A stretch of 56,529 bases of DNA from Blastocatellia bacterium (lineage in GTDB: Bacteria > Acidobacteriota > Blastocatellia > Pyrinomonadales > Pyrinomonadaceae). Shown piece after piece: positions 35,560 to 43,653 of this stretch; position 1 is the first letter of the stretch, and the number at the start of each line of letters is the position of its first letter. Both the position numbers and the translations under genes were made by a program. The notes below the pieces were generated by a model, which saw nothing but the letters and a program-made list of their open reading frames with translations, was not told where the DNA came from and searched no databases. The stretch lies in assembly GCA_013697915.1 (NCBI GenBank), contig JACCVY010000068.1, forward strand, positions 1 to 56,529. Direction: 5' to 3'.

Positions 35560-36948
35560 ATGCCGAGCGCCTTAGACCGCAACCAACTTTATTCATTTGC
35601 CAAAAGTCATCGGAAGGAATATGAAACGCTGCTGAAGACCTTTGTTGAAACTGCAACCGTATCTTCGGATCCGGCACACGCGGAAGACATTCGCGCCGGA
35701 GTAGATTTGACCGTCGACACGTTCCGGCAATTCGGCGGTAAGGTAGATGTCTACAAGGCCGACCGCGGCAATCCGACCGTTCATGCGATATTCGACTCAG
35801 CAAAAAACGCGCCCACGGTTACGGTCTACAACCACATGGATGTGCAGCCCGCCTCGAAGGAAACTGAGCCCTGGGACACTGAGCCGTTTGTTATGACGAC
35901 CAAAGGCGACAGCTACTTTGGCCGCGGCACCACTGACGACAAGGGCCCGGCGCTGGCGGCGCTGTATGGCGCGCGCGCGGCGCAAGAGGCGGGCGTGCCG
36001 ATCAATATTCGTTTCCTTTGGGAGTTTGAAGAGGAAATTGGTTCGCCGAATTTCGAAAAGATCATTTCCAAAAACGCGCGCGACCTGCAAACGAATTCGG
36101 TCGTCGTTTCAGACACGGTCTGGGTCTCGCGAGATCGGCCGGCCAGCTCGGCCGGCTTGCGCGGGCTGCTGGGATTTATTCTCAGCCTGGAAACTGGAGC
36201 GACCGACACGCACTCCGGTGAAACGGGTGGCGCATCACGCAATCCGATTGCCGAGTTAATGCGATTGGTTTGCGATCTTTACGATCCGGTTACGGGAAAA
36301 ATCAAGTTCAAAGGTTTTTACGACGATGTGATCCCGCCTTCAAAAAGTGAACTGAACGATTGGGTCAACTCCGGGTTTACGGTTAAGGGTTTCAAGAAAG
36401 CGCACCATCTGAAATTGATGCGCAGCGAGGATCAGCTCGAAGTGATGAAACGCATCTGGGGCATGCCCACGATGGAGATTCACGGGGTGGTTGGCGGCTA
36501 TCAGGGCCCGGGAGTGAAATCAATTGTGCCGCCACGCGCTGAGGTTAAGGCTTCGTTTCGCTTGGTGCCCGGTCAGGATCCGGAAAAGATTAAGAAGCAG
36601 TTGCTTGCTGCGATTAAGGAAAGAAATCCGGATGTTAAGGTTCAGTTTGAATCAGCCGCTCCGGCGTTCCGCACCGTGCTCACTGGTCCATTGCCTCAAG
36701 CTCTAAAGCGCGCGATCAAGTTTGCTTTTGGCCGCGAGGCCGTGTTTGTTCGCGATGGCGGAACTATTGGAGCGATGACCAGTATCGAAAAAGTGTTGCG
36801 GTGTCCGGTGCTGTTTCTCGGCCTGTCGCTTCCCGAGCACGGTTATCACGCACCGAACGAAAACTTCGATTGGCAGCAGGCTTCAGGTGGGATGGTTGCG
36901 TTTGCGAAATACTTTGAAGAGATCGCGAACTTGCCGAAGAATGATTAG
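35560..36948 (+). CDS. M20-family metallopeptidase (dipeptidase-like)
   Basis: A 462-residue cytoplasmic di-zinc peptidase of the ArgE/DapE/CNDP group. Zinc ligands are visible: H in VYNHMDVQPA, the bridging D in GRGTTDDKGP, the catalytic base and ligand pair in EFEEEIGSPNF, D in VVSDTVWVS, and the late H in LPEHGYHAPNE. The dimerisation lid (residues about 190-330) lies between them, including HGVVGGYQGPG. It would split dipeptides or deacylate N-acyl amino acids; the SLPEHGYHAPNENF ending favours the dipeptidase branch. ATG 35560 behind GGAGG. The stop TAG runs directly into repeat element A copy 2. Confidence 0.93.
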   Translation: MPSALDRNQLYSFAKSHRKEYETLLKTFVETATVSSDPAHAEDIRAGVDLTVDTFRQFGGKVDVYKADRGNPTVHAIFDSAKNAPTVTVYNHMDVQPASKETEPWDTEPFVMTTKGDSYFGRGTTDDKGPALAALYGARAAQEAGVPINIRFLWEFEEEIGSPNFEKIISKNARDLQTNSVVVSDTVWVSRDRPASSAGLRGLLGFILSLETGATDTHSGETGGASRNPIAELMRLVCDLYDPVTGKIKFKGFYDDVIPPSKSELNDWVNSGFTVKGFKKAHHLKLMRSEDQLEVMKRIWGMPTMEIHGVVGGYQGPGVKSIVPPRAEVKASFRLVPGQDPEKIKKQLLAAIKERNPDVKVQFESAAPAFRTVLTGPLPQALKRAIKFAFGREAVFVRDGGTIGAMTSIEKVLRCPVLFLGLSLPEHGYHAPNENFDWQQASGGMVAFAKYFEEIANLPKND

Positions 36949-37205
36949 CCGCGGATGAACGCGGATAAAACGCGGATCTGAGTAAGAATCGACTTGCGGC
37001 TTAGCCGCCTTCGGTGCGGTAAGGCTCAGCCTTACCAGAACGCATTTCAGAAATCAGAGGCTGCGCCTCTGAATTTCGGAGGCACAGCCTCCCTAAATAA
37101 TCAAAAGAACGCTTTCGGTAAGGCAAAGCCTTACCGCACGGAAGGCGGCAAAGCCGCTCGCGAGTGCCTTTCCAGATCCGTTTTTATCCGCAAAAAATCC
37201 GCGGC
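36946..37205. repeat. Nested-palindrome element A, copy 2 (most complete)
   Basis: The outer arms are CCGCGGATGAACGCGGATAA... just after the TAG (to about 36980) and CAGATCCGTTTTTATCCGC... ending ATCCGCGGC (37173-37205). Inside are GCGGC-TTA-GCCGC (36996-37008), GGTAAGGC-TCA-GCCTTACC, paired GAGGC-type hairpins, GGTAAGGC-AAA-GCCTTACC and GCGGC-AAA-GCCGC (37145-37157). It is flanked by the M20 gene and the GNAT gene, which converge. As in copy 1, the element begins at a TAG stop (TAGCCGCGGAT). Confidence 0.9.
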
Positions 37206-37214
37206 AAATTGTTT

Positions 37215-37685
37215 TTAGATTACGCAGGCCATTCGTTCTTCATTCAAAGCCATAAATCCAAGCTTTTCATAAAACCGGCGCGCTTCCGGGTTCTCCAGGT
37301 GCACGGCTACATCGATTCTCGTCACCGCCTCTTTTCGCAATTGCTCTTTTAATTGTTCCAGGAGCGCCGTACCTATCCCGCCACCCCGGCGATCCACCTT
37401 CACTGACACGTCATCGAGCTTGGCTACCACCGCTCCCATCGATGTCGAGATTGCGTAACAGACCACACAAACTCCGGCCGCGCCCTGCTCGTCGTAGGCG
37501 AGCCACACAAAACCCAGCTCGGGTTGTTCTAGAAAAAGATCGAGTGCGTTGTTAAGTCCCTGAAAGCCTCGGTCGCCATATGCTTCGCTGCTGGCGAGGT
37601 AATGTTCATCTTCGCGCAGAAAGACGCGCAGCATTTCAAAAGCGTCAGCAACATCCGCGGCGGTCATCTTGCGGCAGGTGATCAA
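37215..37685 (-). CDS. GNAT-family N-acetyltransferase
   Basis: A 156-residue acetyltransferase that moves acetyl from acetyl-CoA to an amine. The CoA pyrophosphate loop (motif A) is DRRGGGIGTALLEQLK, preceded by the strand KLDDVSVKVD. The C-terminal NPEARRFYEKLGFMAL with its Tyr is motif B. The N-terminus (ITCRKMTAADVADAFEMLRVF) is the usual first strand-helix. Start is TTG 37685, supported by AAAGGAG six bases upstream. Target amine unknown. Confidence 0.9.
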   Translation of the reverse strand: MITCRKMTAADVADAFEMLRVFLREDEHYLASSEAYGDRGFQGLNNALDLFLEQPELGFVWLAYDEQGAAGVCVVCYAISTSMGAVVAKLDDVSVKVDRRGGGIGTALLEQLKEQLRKEAVTRIDVAVHLENPEARRFYEKLGFMALNEERMACVI

Positions 37686-37761
37686 GCAACACTCCTTTCG
37701 CCGTGCACATTCGGGTGTGTGTCAAGGCGCTGCCTTGAGTTGAAAATCCTTTGGTCCAAAC

Positions 37762-37893
37762 TCAACGGAATGTAACGTTCCGTCGACTTTTTTCGCGAAT
37801 CGCTGACGCGATTTCTCTCGCCCGCCGGCCCGATTGGGAGTAGGTCAGCGAAGCAAAAACGAGAATCGCGGTAAATAAGAAACCGAACTTCAT
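37762..37893 (-). CDS. Possible 43-residue exported peptide
   Basis: An ATG at 37893 opens a short frame with a convincing signal sequence (MKFGFLFTAILVFASLTYSQ) followed by a 23-residue basic tail (SGRRAREIASAIREKSRRNV...). An overlapping longer frame on the same strand lacks coding features. No ribosome site is clear. It lies 76 bp upstream of the GNAT start. It could be a genuine small peptide or the 5' remnant of a larger exported-protein gene. Confidence 0.35.
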   Translation of the reverse strand: MKFGFLFTAILVFASLTYSQSGRRAREIASAIREKSRRNVTFR

Positions 37894-38011
37894 TACTTTT
37901 GAATTGTAGCAAGAGCCGCAGGGGCGCAAAAGTCAGAGAGTCGGATTAAGCAGGTTCATAGAATGCAAAAGTCGAGAGAGGCCCGCCTTGATGGTTCTAC
38001 TAAATGGCTTG

Positions 38012-38311
38012 TTACTCTTCGGGGCCGGCGCAGGTTGGCCCATGCAGCGCAGGTATCTTTTGGCTGATGACCGGATAGTTAGGAGCTTCATCAATATTGA
38101 TCTGCGTCCAATGAGCATAATTTTCAGGAACGTTAGTGTCGGCGAAGATTGCCTCCACCGGACATTCAGGCACGCACGCATCGCAATCGATACAAGTGTC
38201 GGCGTTGATGTAAAGACGATCAGTGAGTTCGTGAAAAGCTTCCACCGGACAAACAGCCGCGCAGTCGGTATATTTGCAATCAACGCATAACTCAACAACT
38301 ACATAGGTCAT
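38012..38311 (-). CDS. fdxA: FdxA-type seven-iron ferredoxin
   Basis: A 99-residue electron carrier. The first cluster motif C-x2-C-x4-C-x3-CP (CVDCKYTDCAAVCPVEAF) and the second C-x2-C-x2-C-x3-CP (CIDCDACVPECPVEAI) match the FdxA arrangement of one [3Fe-4S] and one [4Fe-4S] cluster. The MTYVVVELCVDCKYTDC start and the C-terminal TQINIDEAPNYPVI tail are also typical of FdxA. The frame extends to 38386, but the ATG at 38311 preceded by AAAGGAG is the real start. Single gene; it could serve as donor to the Rieske oxygenase, which is only a guess. Confidence 0.94.
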   Translation of the reverse strand: MTYVVVELCVDCKYTDCAAVCPVEAFHELTDRLYINADTCIDCDACVPECPVEAIFADTNVPENYAHWTQINIDEAPNYPVISQKIPALHGPTCAGPEE

Positions 38312-38466
38312 TGGCGCAATAAGCTCCTTTTCGAATGATGGCAAATAGTCAGGCAGCAGGTAGTCGAATGTCAACAGAAAAAACAAAAGTAAATTGTAAA
38401 TCGATAAGAGCGAAAAGCTAAGGGCAAAGAGCCATGTGGTAAATAACTCAAGGCAAACAGTCTCTT

Positions 38467-38542
38467 AGGTTGGGAAGGGTGGTTTACCCCCGCTCGTTGG
38501 AGCCACTCAACCAAAGCGCGGGCAAGTCCACCCTTCCCAACC
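38467..38542. repeat. Element B half-pair in inverted orientation, copy 3
   Basis: AGGTTGGGAAGGGTGGTTTACCCCCGCTC (38467-38495) is followed by GCGCGGGCAAGTCCACCCTTCCCAACC (38516-38542). These are the same two arms as copies 1 and 2, but turned inside out: the GGTTGGG ends face outward and the GCGGGGG ends face each other. Confidence 0.85.
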
Positions 38543-38625
38543 ATAGGACCTTCCAGCTCGAATCCTGAATGGTGAATTAATGTTGAGCATCTGAGGAAGC
38601 GCGCTAGAAAAAGCGGAGCAAGCTC

Positions 38626-38660
38626 GATTTACGATCTGCGATTTTCGATTCACGAGTTGG
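38626..38660. repeat. Heptamer repeat array (GATTTAC/GATTCAC type)
   Basis: GATTTAC-GATCTGC-GATTTTC-GATTCAC-GAGTTGG, five 7-bp units in register, ending exactly at the stop codon of the DUF2807 gene (38661). Confidence 0.85.
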
Positions 38661-39338
38661 TTAACTTGCTTCTGCTTCTTTTTTCTCGACGCTGCCTGGT
38701 CCATGGATGGTCTTATTCAAAACCGGATCGCCGTGATAGGTGACGTGCGACGGTCCCGAAACAGTAACATCCAGTTGCTCAGCAACGTTTACATCGACGC
38801 GCGCTACGCCCTTCGCTTGAACAACACCGCGCGCCGCCCGCAGTTTGTGCGCATCGATTTTGCCGGCGCCGTTGCTATCAATGTCTATAACCTTCGTTTC
38901 GCCGGCCACCTTAATGGTGGTAGCGCCGTTGGCATCGATCTCAAACTTCTCGTTTTTAATTCCGACTATATCGAACTTACCCGCTCCCGAAACTGAGATG
39001 CCTTCAAGTTCAGGCAGAGAAATAGTGACTCTAACGGGATCGTTAACCGAGAAGCTGCGATTGCTCCTGATGTGCAAGACGTTGTCGGAAACTTCCGTGG
39101 TGATCAGTGGCAGCAGATTGTCATCGCCTTCCACTTCGACGCTCTGCGGTTTTTGGCAAACAACGTCGATGTCGAAAGCTCCCTCGGTCGCGATCGAATT
39201 AAACGATGCAACTTCGCGCTTCTGTTTCAGGCGCACGCCCGAGCCCTTAATCTCGTCGTGCATTTGCAGATGGCAGCCGGCAACCAGGGAAAGCAGCGCC
39301 AACAGCAAATACGTTTTTCGGCTGGTGAGAATGTGCAT
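38661..39338 (-). CDS. DUF2807 (head GIN domain) lipoprotein
   Basis: A 225-residue exported protein with a lipoprotein signal (LLLALLSLVAGC), so it is probably attached to a membrane by a diacylglyceryl cysteine near residue 22. The mature part is a right-handed beta-helix-like DUF2807 domain: FNSIATEGAFDIDVVCQKPQ, then short repeats (LEGISVSGAGKFDIVGIKNE, FEIDANGATTIKVAGETKVI, DIDSNGAGKIDAHKL, VTVSGPSHVTYHGDPVL). The role of the family is unknown; adhesion or envelope stress sensing have been suggested. ATG 39338. It probably shares a transcript with the zinc-ribbon membrane protein 36 bp upstream. Confidence 0.9.
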   Translation of the reverse strand: MHILTSRKTYLLLALLSLVAGCHLQMHDEIKGSGVRLKQKREVASFNSIATEGAFDIDVVCQKPQSVEVEGDDNLLPLITTEVSDNVLHIRSNRSFSVNDPVRVTISLPELEGISVSGAGKFDIVGIKNEKFEIDANGATTIKVAGETKVIDIDSNGAGKIDAHKLRAARGVVQAKGVARVDVNVAEQLDVTVSGPSHVTYHGDPVLNKTIHGPGSVEKKEAEAS

Positions 39339-39374
39339 TGTGTTGAGTTACCTTTTCCGGTTTCGCAGGATTCG

Positions 39375-39830
39375 TTAACGAGGCGGTTCGTTGCGTAAGT
39401 ACTCGAGCGTCCGGGTTGTGTTCTCTGTCACGCTCGGCATAGCTTCCGGCAGACCGCGCGCCTGAGCAGCATGTAGCTCGTGTGGCATTGCCGTTGGTAT
39501 TGGCGGCGAGACGCGCTTCGCTTGTGTGCCGCCGATAAGTTTTGATAACTGCCTGACCAAAAAGAATTCCGTTAGCGATAGGATGAAGAAGGTGAAGAAC
39601 ATGAACATTCCTACCACGTCCTCACCGAGGGAGGCATCGCGTTTCAATGTAACCGCGCCGCCCAGCATGATGCCCAAGCCGCCTATGCCGATAATGGTAA
39701 TAGCGATCAAAAAAGCAATGATGGCGCCTGTCCTTACCGTTGATTCAATGGGCTCTTTCAAGCTCGCGCCACAGCGATTACAAAAACTAAGACCAGGCGT
39801 TATGGTGGTGCCACAAGTGGAACAGAACAT
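39375..39830 (-). CDS. Zinc-ribbon membrane protein
   Basis: A 151-residue protein. The N-terminus is a Cys4 zinc ribbon (MFCSTCGTTITPGLSFCNRCG). Two membrane helices follow (AIIAFLIAITIIGIGGLGIML at about 34-54 and VVGMFMFFTFFILSLTEFFLV at about 72-92). The tail is cytoplasmic and Pro-rich, ending in RTLEYLRNEPPR. This is a common bacterial layout of unknown purpose; the ribbon may bind partners. The frame runs up to 39875, but the ATG at 39830 preceded by GGAAGGA fits better. Upstream partner of the DUF2807 lipoprotein gene. Confidence 0.85.
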   Translation of the reverse strand: MFCSTCGTTITPGLSFCNRCGASLKEPIESTVRTGAIIAFLIAITIIGIGGLGIMLGGAVTLKRDASLGEDVVGMFMFFTFFILSLTEFFLVRQLSKLIGGTQAKRVSPPIPTAMPHELHAAQARGLPEAMPSVTENTTRTLEYLRNEPPR

Positions 39831-40298
39831 AAAAGGTCCTTCCCGCGAATTGTCTTGAAGAAAGTTTCCCCGCATAGAGAAACGGTCGCGATAGCCGGCA
39901 AGTTCCGGCGATTTTGGCCGTATTTCAACTAAATTTTAGATCCATCTCCCTTTGAACCCAGCTGTGGCCGCAGCGTATCCCAGAATCGAAGCAAAGGGAA
40001 TGGGCAAAAGAGCAAAACGCGAATTCAAGTTCGAAGTGCACGGAACATTATTTGTTGCTTCTCCCGAGAGGGTCGGACGGGGGCGAGATGTTTATAGCCT
40101 GACGGTTCTTTCTTTGCTCCGAAGCTCCGTGGGAGCGAAAACGAATTCAACTGTTGCACTCGGAAGTTGAATTCACCAAACAACAAAAGCAGAAGACAAA
40201 ATAGCAAAGAGCATTGCGCTTGGCACTTGGGGCCCTTTACTGTTCGCTCAGTCCTTTGCTCTTTGCTCTTTTCTCTGCGCGAACTACAATTTCTGGTA
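39831..40298. other. Intergenic region with an inverted repeat and a heptamer array
   Basis: No credible gene is seen here. GAATTCAAGTTCGAAGTGCA (40021-40040) is mirrored by TGCACTCGGAAGTTGAATTC (40155-40174) with four mismatches. Inside is GCTCC...GGGAGC near 40117-40137, so this is another nested palindromic element. TTTGCTC-TTTGCTC-TTTTCTC (40255-40275) is a 7-bp array just upstream of the methyltransferase start. Confidence 0.7.
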
Positions 40299-41156
40299 AT
40301 GGCTTTGATTAGGAATATTTCCGATACTGCCTTGCTCGCTGCGATTTATCGCGCCCGCGAGTCGGAAAGTGCTGACCCGCTTTTCCGCGATCCATTTGCC
40401 CGTCGCCTTGCCGGCGAGCGCGGCGAAGAGATCGCCCGTTCGCTTGTTTTCAGCGAGAAGAATGCCTGGGCGTGGTTTGCCCGCACGTACGTTTTCGATC
40501 AGCTAATCAACCAACAGATTGCTGCGGGCTGCGATTTGGTAGTTAACCTCGCCGCCGGCCTCGATGCGCGTCCTTATCGCCTGGCACTACCGGCTTCCTT
40601 GAAATGGATTGAAGTCGATTTGCTCGAGATAACCGATTACAAGGAAGAACAATTAAACGACGAGCAACCACATTGCGTGCTGGAACGCGTGCGACTGGAC
40701 CTTGCGGACGTGGCGGCGCGGCGCGCTTTGTTTAGCCGGGTGGGCGCCGACGCGCGTCAAGCGCTGGTTGTCAGCAAGGGGTTGATAGTTTACTTGACCG
40801 CCGAAGCGGCTGGCGCGCTTGCGGAAGATCTCTCTCAGCAGGCATCGTTTAGGCACTGGCTGCTGGACCTTGCTTCGCCGGCTTTGCTCAAGATGATGCA
40901 AAAGAAGATGGGCCAGCCGCTGGCGCAGGCATCGGCTCCGCTAAAGTTTGCACCGCCTGAAGGACCGGATTTTTTCAAGGCCCACGGCTGGCAGGCGCGT
41001 GAGGTGCGTTCAATGTTTCATACTGCCGGCAGTTTGAAACGTCTGCCGCTCATGTTAAGTTTCTTCTATCGCCTGCAAAAATCCGACGCGTTTCAGGCCA
41101 ACCGCCCCTGGAGCGGCGCCTGCTTGCTCGAAAATGTCTCAAACCCCAATAACTAA
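40299..41156 (+). CDS. SAM-dependent methyltransferase, LCMT/PPM1 family
   Basis: A 285-residue methyltransferase related to leucine carboxyl methyltransferase and to the bacterial TIGR00027 group. The S-adenosylmethionine motif is DLVVNLAAGLDARPYRL with the acidic WIEVDLLEI strand end, then VSKGLIVYLTAEAAGAL and a late FKAHGWQAREVRSM. The N-terminal DPFARRLAGERG is typical of the family. It probably methylates a carboxyl or hydroxyl group on a small molecule. The frame is open 132 bp further upstream through repeat sequence; the ATG at 40299 is the sensible start. The next gene follows after 15 bp. Confidence 0.88.
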   Translation: MALIRNISDTALLAAIYRARESESADPLFRDPFARRLAGERGEEIARSLVFSEKNAWAWFARTYVFDQLINQQIAAGCDLVVNLAAGLDARPYRLALPASLKWIEVDLLEITDYKEEQLNDEQPHCVLERVRLDLADVAARRALFSRVGADARQALVVSKGLIVYLTAEAAGALAEDLSQQASFRHWLLDLASPALLKMMQKKMGQPLAQASAPLKFAPPEGPDFFKAHGWQAREVRSMFHTAGSLKRLPLMLSFFYRLQKSDAFQANRPWSGACLLENVSNPNN

Positions 41157-41171
41157 CAATTGACCGCTTTT

Positions 41172-42224
41172 ATGCCGCTGATAATTGTACTAGTTCGGAT
41201 TGTCCTCAGCGTCGTGTTCAGCCTGGCTGGAATCACCAAACTGATGGACCAGGCCGGCACTCGCGAGGCCGTGAAGAATTTCGGTGCGCCCGAAGCGACC
41301 GCGCCTGCCGTTGCTCTTATCCTTCCCTTCGTGGAACTGGCAATCGCGATCGGTTTGCTCTTTAGCGAGACGACAGCCGTTAGTTCCATCAGCGGGCTCT
41401 TGCTTCTTGGCGTATTCATTCTGGCCATAAGCGTGAATCTGGCGCGTGGCCAAACGCATGATTGCCATTGCTTTGGTCAACTGTATTCGCGACCGCTTGG
41501 ATGGCCCACGCTGGTGCGCAATGTCGTTTTCGCGCTGGGTGCTGGGTTCGTTTTCTGGCAGGCAACAGTCGCTGCAAGTCCGGGCATTGTTTCCACGCTG
41601 GCCACACTAAGTGCCGCAGGTTGGGCGCTGCTGGCTTTGGCTGTGGCAGTAATCGTTGCGGTGTTTCTCTATCTTCAGCAGCGCCACCTGAAAGCGCTTG
41701 CTGCCAGGGTTGGCCCAGAGGGCTTGCCGATTGATTCCATCGCGCCGGGCTTTGAATTGCCCGCGTATCACGGCGGGACGAAATCGCTCGCGTCGTTGCT
41801 CGAACACGGCAAACCGTTGCTGCTGCTTTTCACCAGTCCCCACTGCGGACCGTGCATTGTTATTTTTAAGGAGATCAAGGAATGGCAAGACGCGCATCGA
41901 GATCAACTGACAATCGCCGTTATTACGCGCGGCACGATCAAGGATAACTTTGTAAATGTCGCACGCAATAGCCTGGGCGAAGTGCTTCTGCAAAAGGAAC
42001 GAGAAGTTGGTGAAAAGTACGGCGGGCTGGCGACACCGACCGGAGTAGTCGTTAGTCCCGATGGTCGTATCGCGAGCCGTGTTGCCGCGGGCGCTGACGA
42101 GATACGCAATCTCTTAAAAAACGTGCTGGGCAACGCTAACGGCCCAGGCAACCACCATCACCCCGCCGCAATGGGAAATCCTCATGAACAAATCACTGGC
42201 GAAAGTGCCGAAGGAACGCATTGA
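41172..42224 (+). CDS. MauE (DoxX-like) membrane domain fused to a TlpA-type thioredoxin
   Basis: A 350-residue protein in two parts. Residues 1-140 are four to five membrane helices of the MauE family, with HDCHCFGQLYSRPLGWPTLVRN matching its Cys-containing loop. After one more helix (about 145-170), residues 190-330 form a thioredoxin fold with the redox pair in FTSPHCGPCIVIF, and TPTGVVVSPDGRI provides the cis-proline region. This corresponds to MauE plus MauD in one chain, so it probably carries electrons across the membrane to a periplasmic disulfide. A TTG at 41160 is possible; the ATG at 41172 is preferred. The His/Pro-rich tail overlaps the decayed ORF6N gene by 41 bp. Confidence 0.87.
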   Translation: MPLIIVLVRIVLSVVFSLAGITKLMDQAGTREAVKNFGAPEATAPAVALILPFVELAIAIGLLFSETTAVSSISGLLLLGVFILAISVNLARGQTHDCHCFGQLYSRPLGWPTLVRNVVFALGAGFVFWQATVAASPGIVSTLATLSAAGWALLALAVAVIVAVFLYLQQRHLKALAARVGPEGLPIDSIAPGFELPAYHGGTKSLASLLEHGKPLLLLFTSPHCGPCIVIFKEIKEWQDAHRDQLTIAVITRGTIKDNFVNVARNSLGEVLLQKEREVGEKYGGLATPTGVVVSPDGRIASRVAAGADEIRNLLKNVLGNANGPGNHHHPAAMGNPHEQITGESAEGTH

Positions 42225-42698
42225 GAATCTGATTCTTACTATTCGCGGCGAGAAAGTAATACTAGATTCTGACTTGGCAGGACTTTACCAAGCTGAGACG
42301 CGTGCATTGGGTATAGGCGGTGAAGCGAAATATTAACCGGTTTCCAAGGGACTTTATGTTTCAGCTGACGCGTGAGGAGTTTGATTCTTTGAGATCACAA
42401 TTTGTGATCTCAAAGGGTTCTGGCGGGCGTCGTTATCTCCCTTATGCTTTTACTGAACATGGTGCGATTATGGCGGCGAACGTTCTAAACAACGAACAGG
42501 CGATTAGGGCTAGCGTTTCAGGTTGTGCGTGCGTTCGTGAAATTGAGTCAAATAGTTTCCTCAAACGCCGAACTTGCGCGCAAAGTTGATGCACTAGAAC
42601 AGACGTACGACACCCAATTCAAGGTCGTGTTTGAAGCGATTCGGCAATTAATGAATCCTCCTGTGCGAAGGACGAAACCTATTGGATTTCGGTCGTGA
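42184..42698 (+). pseudogene. ORF6N-domain protein gene, broken by two frameshifts
   Basis: The intact ancestor can be read across three frames. First 42184 to about 42315 (RIENLILTIRGEKVILDSDL, AGLYQAETRAL). Then from 42320 (VKRNINRFPRDFMFQLTREE, SLRSQFVISKG, YLPYAFTEHGAIMAANVL). Then from about 42522 (VVRAFVKLSQIVSSNAELAR, ...QFKVVFEAIRQLMNPP...KPIGFRS, stop 42696-42698). This is the common KilA-N/ORF6N DNA-binding protein of phages and mobile islands. Frame changes sit near 42315 and 42520. A short intact frame (42320-42589) remains but lacks both ends. It is probably a mobile-element relic. Confidence 0.88.
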
Positions 42699-42801
42699 AG
42701 CGGGACCTGTCCGGTCCGTTTGGCGTTTTCTCAGGTAATCAAAGGCTCGTCAAAGATCACGCCTTCTTTACTATTCTTCCCCCGCGATTTACGATCTCCT
42801 C

Positions 42802-43332
42802 ATGACCACACGTCCCGAAGCAAACGAAGCCACCTCCTATTACTCTCTCTACATCGATCGCATAGCCAGCGACAACATCGTCGCCGTCCTTGAAAGCCAA
42901 CTGACGGAAACAATCAACTTTCTGCAGGCTATTTCCGAGGAAGAATCGCTTTACCGCTACGCACCCGATAAGTGGTCCATGCGCCAGTTGCTCAACCATG
43001 TCAACGACACCGAGCGCGTTTTCCTCTTCCGGGCATTTTGGTTTGCGCGCGGGTTCCCCGATGAGCTGCCGAGCTACGATCAGGAAGTAGCCGCTGCGAC
43101 CGCTAATGCCGATGAGTTTTCGTGGGCGAGCCACATCGAGGACTTTCGCGCAGTCCGGGGAAGCACGCTGACTTTCTTCCGGAACTTGCCTGACGATGCG
43201 TGGTCGCGCAGCGGGATTGCCAGCGGCAACCGAGTTACCGTGCGTGCGCTCGCCTACATTCTGGCGGGACACGTTGCCCATCACGCTGCGGTGCTCAAGG
43301 AAAAATACTTGACGAACGCCGCGCGGGTTTGA
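42802..43332 (+). CDS. DinB-family protein
   Basis: A 176-residue four-helix-bundle protein of the DinB/YfiT group. The three metal histidines are visible: H in MRQLLNHVNDTERVF and two in YILAGHVAHHAAVL. Members bind zinc or nickel and include bacillithiol- and mycothiol-dependent transferases; most have no known substrate. ATG 42802 follows GATTTAC-GATCTCC, two heptamer-type words, and no Shine-Dalgarno sequence is seen. Stand-alone gene between the ORF6N relic and a large palindromic element. Confidence 0.9.
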   Translation: MTTRPEANEATSYYSLYIDRIASDNIVAVLESQLTETINFLQAISEEESLYRYAPDKWSMRQLLNHVNDTERVFLFRAFWFARGFPDELPSYDQEVAAATANADEFSWASHIEDFRAVRGSTLTFFRNLPDDAWSRSGIASGNRVTVRALAYILAGHVAHHAAVLKEKYLTNAARV

Positions 43333-43395
43333 ACCAGTAGCATAGACTTTAGGAATTCATGATCAAGTAAGCCGCATAGGTCGGCATGCGTCGTT

Positions 43396-43583
43396 CGACG
43401 CGTTAGCGTCGGTGTGAATTTAGCCGGGCCTTTCAAGGCCGGGAACAGTCAAGAAAGTGTTCGCGTCGCGTAGCGACGCTTGAAACCAACGCGAACTCAA
43501 TCGTCGCTACGCGACGGCAGCAAGCAAGAACCTGACCCCGGCGTTAAAACGCCGGGCTAAATTCATACCGACGCAACGCGTCG
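43396..43583. repeat. Nested-palindrome element C
   Basis: The outer arms CGACGCGTTAGCGTCGGTGT...GAATTTAGCCGGG (43396-43443) and the mirrored CCCCGGCGTTAAAACGCCGG...TACCGACGCAACGCGTCG (43536-43583) are about 48 bp with few mismatches. Each arm has its own hairpin (GGCC-TTTCAA-GGCC; CCCGGCG-TTAAAA-CGCCGGG). The centre has CGTCGCGTAGCGACG and CGTCGCTACGCGACG. It occupies most of the gap before the second kinase gene. Confidence 0.9.
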
Positions 43584-43653
43584 AGGAGACTTAATCAGAG
43601 CTTTCTGAAGTCCGTGCTGCGGCTACTTCGCAGAAAGGTGTTTCGGTGAACAA

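Noticed and set aside
37682-37912. 76-residue minus-strand frame overlapping the GNAT start
   Set aside because: No ribosome site or protein-like pattern; another frame in the same place has a signal peptide.
39952-40170. 72-residue plus-strand frame
   Set aside because: It runs through an inverted repeat in an intergenic region and has no start signal.
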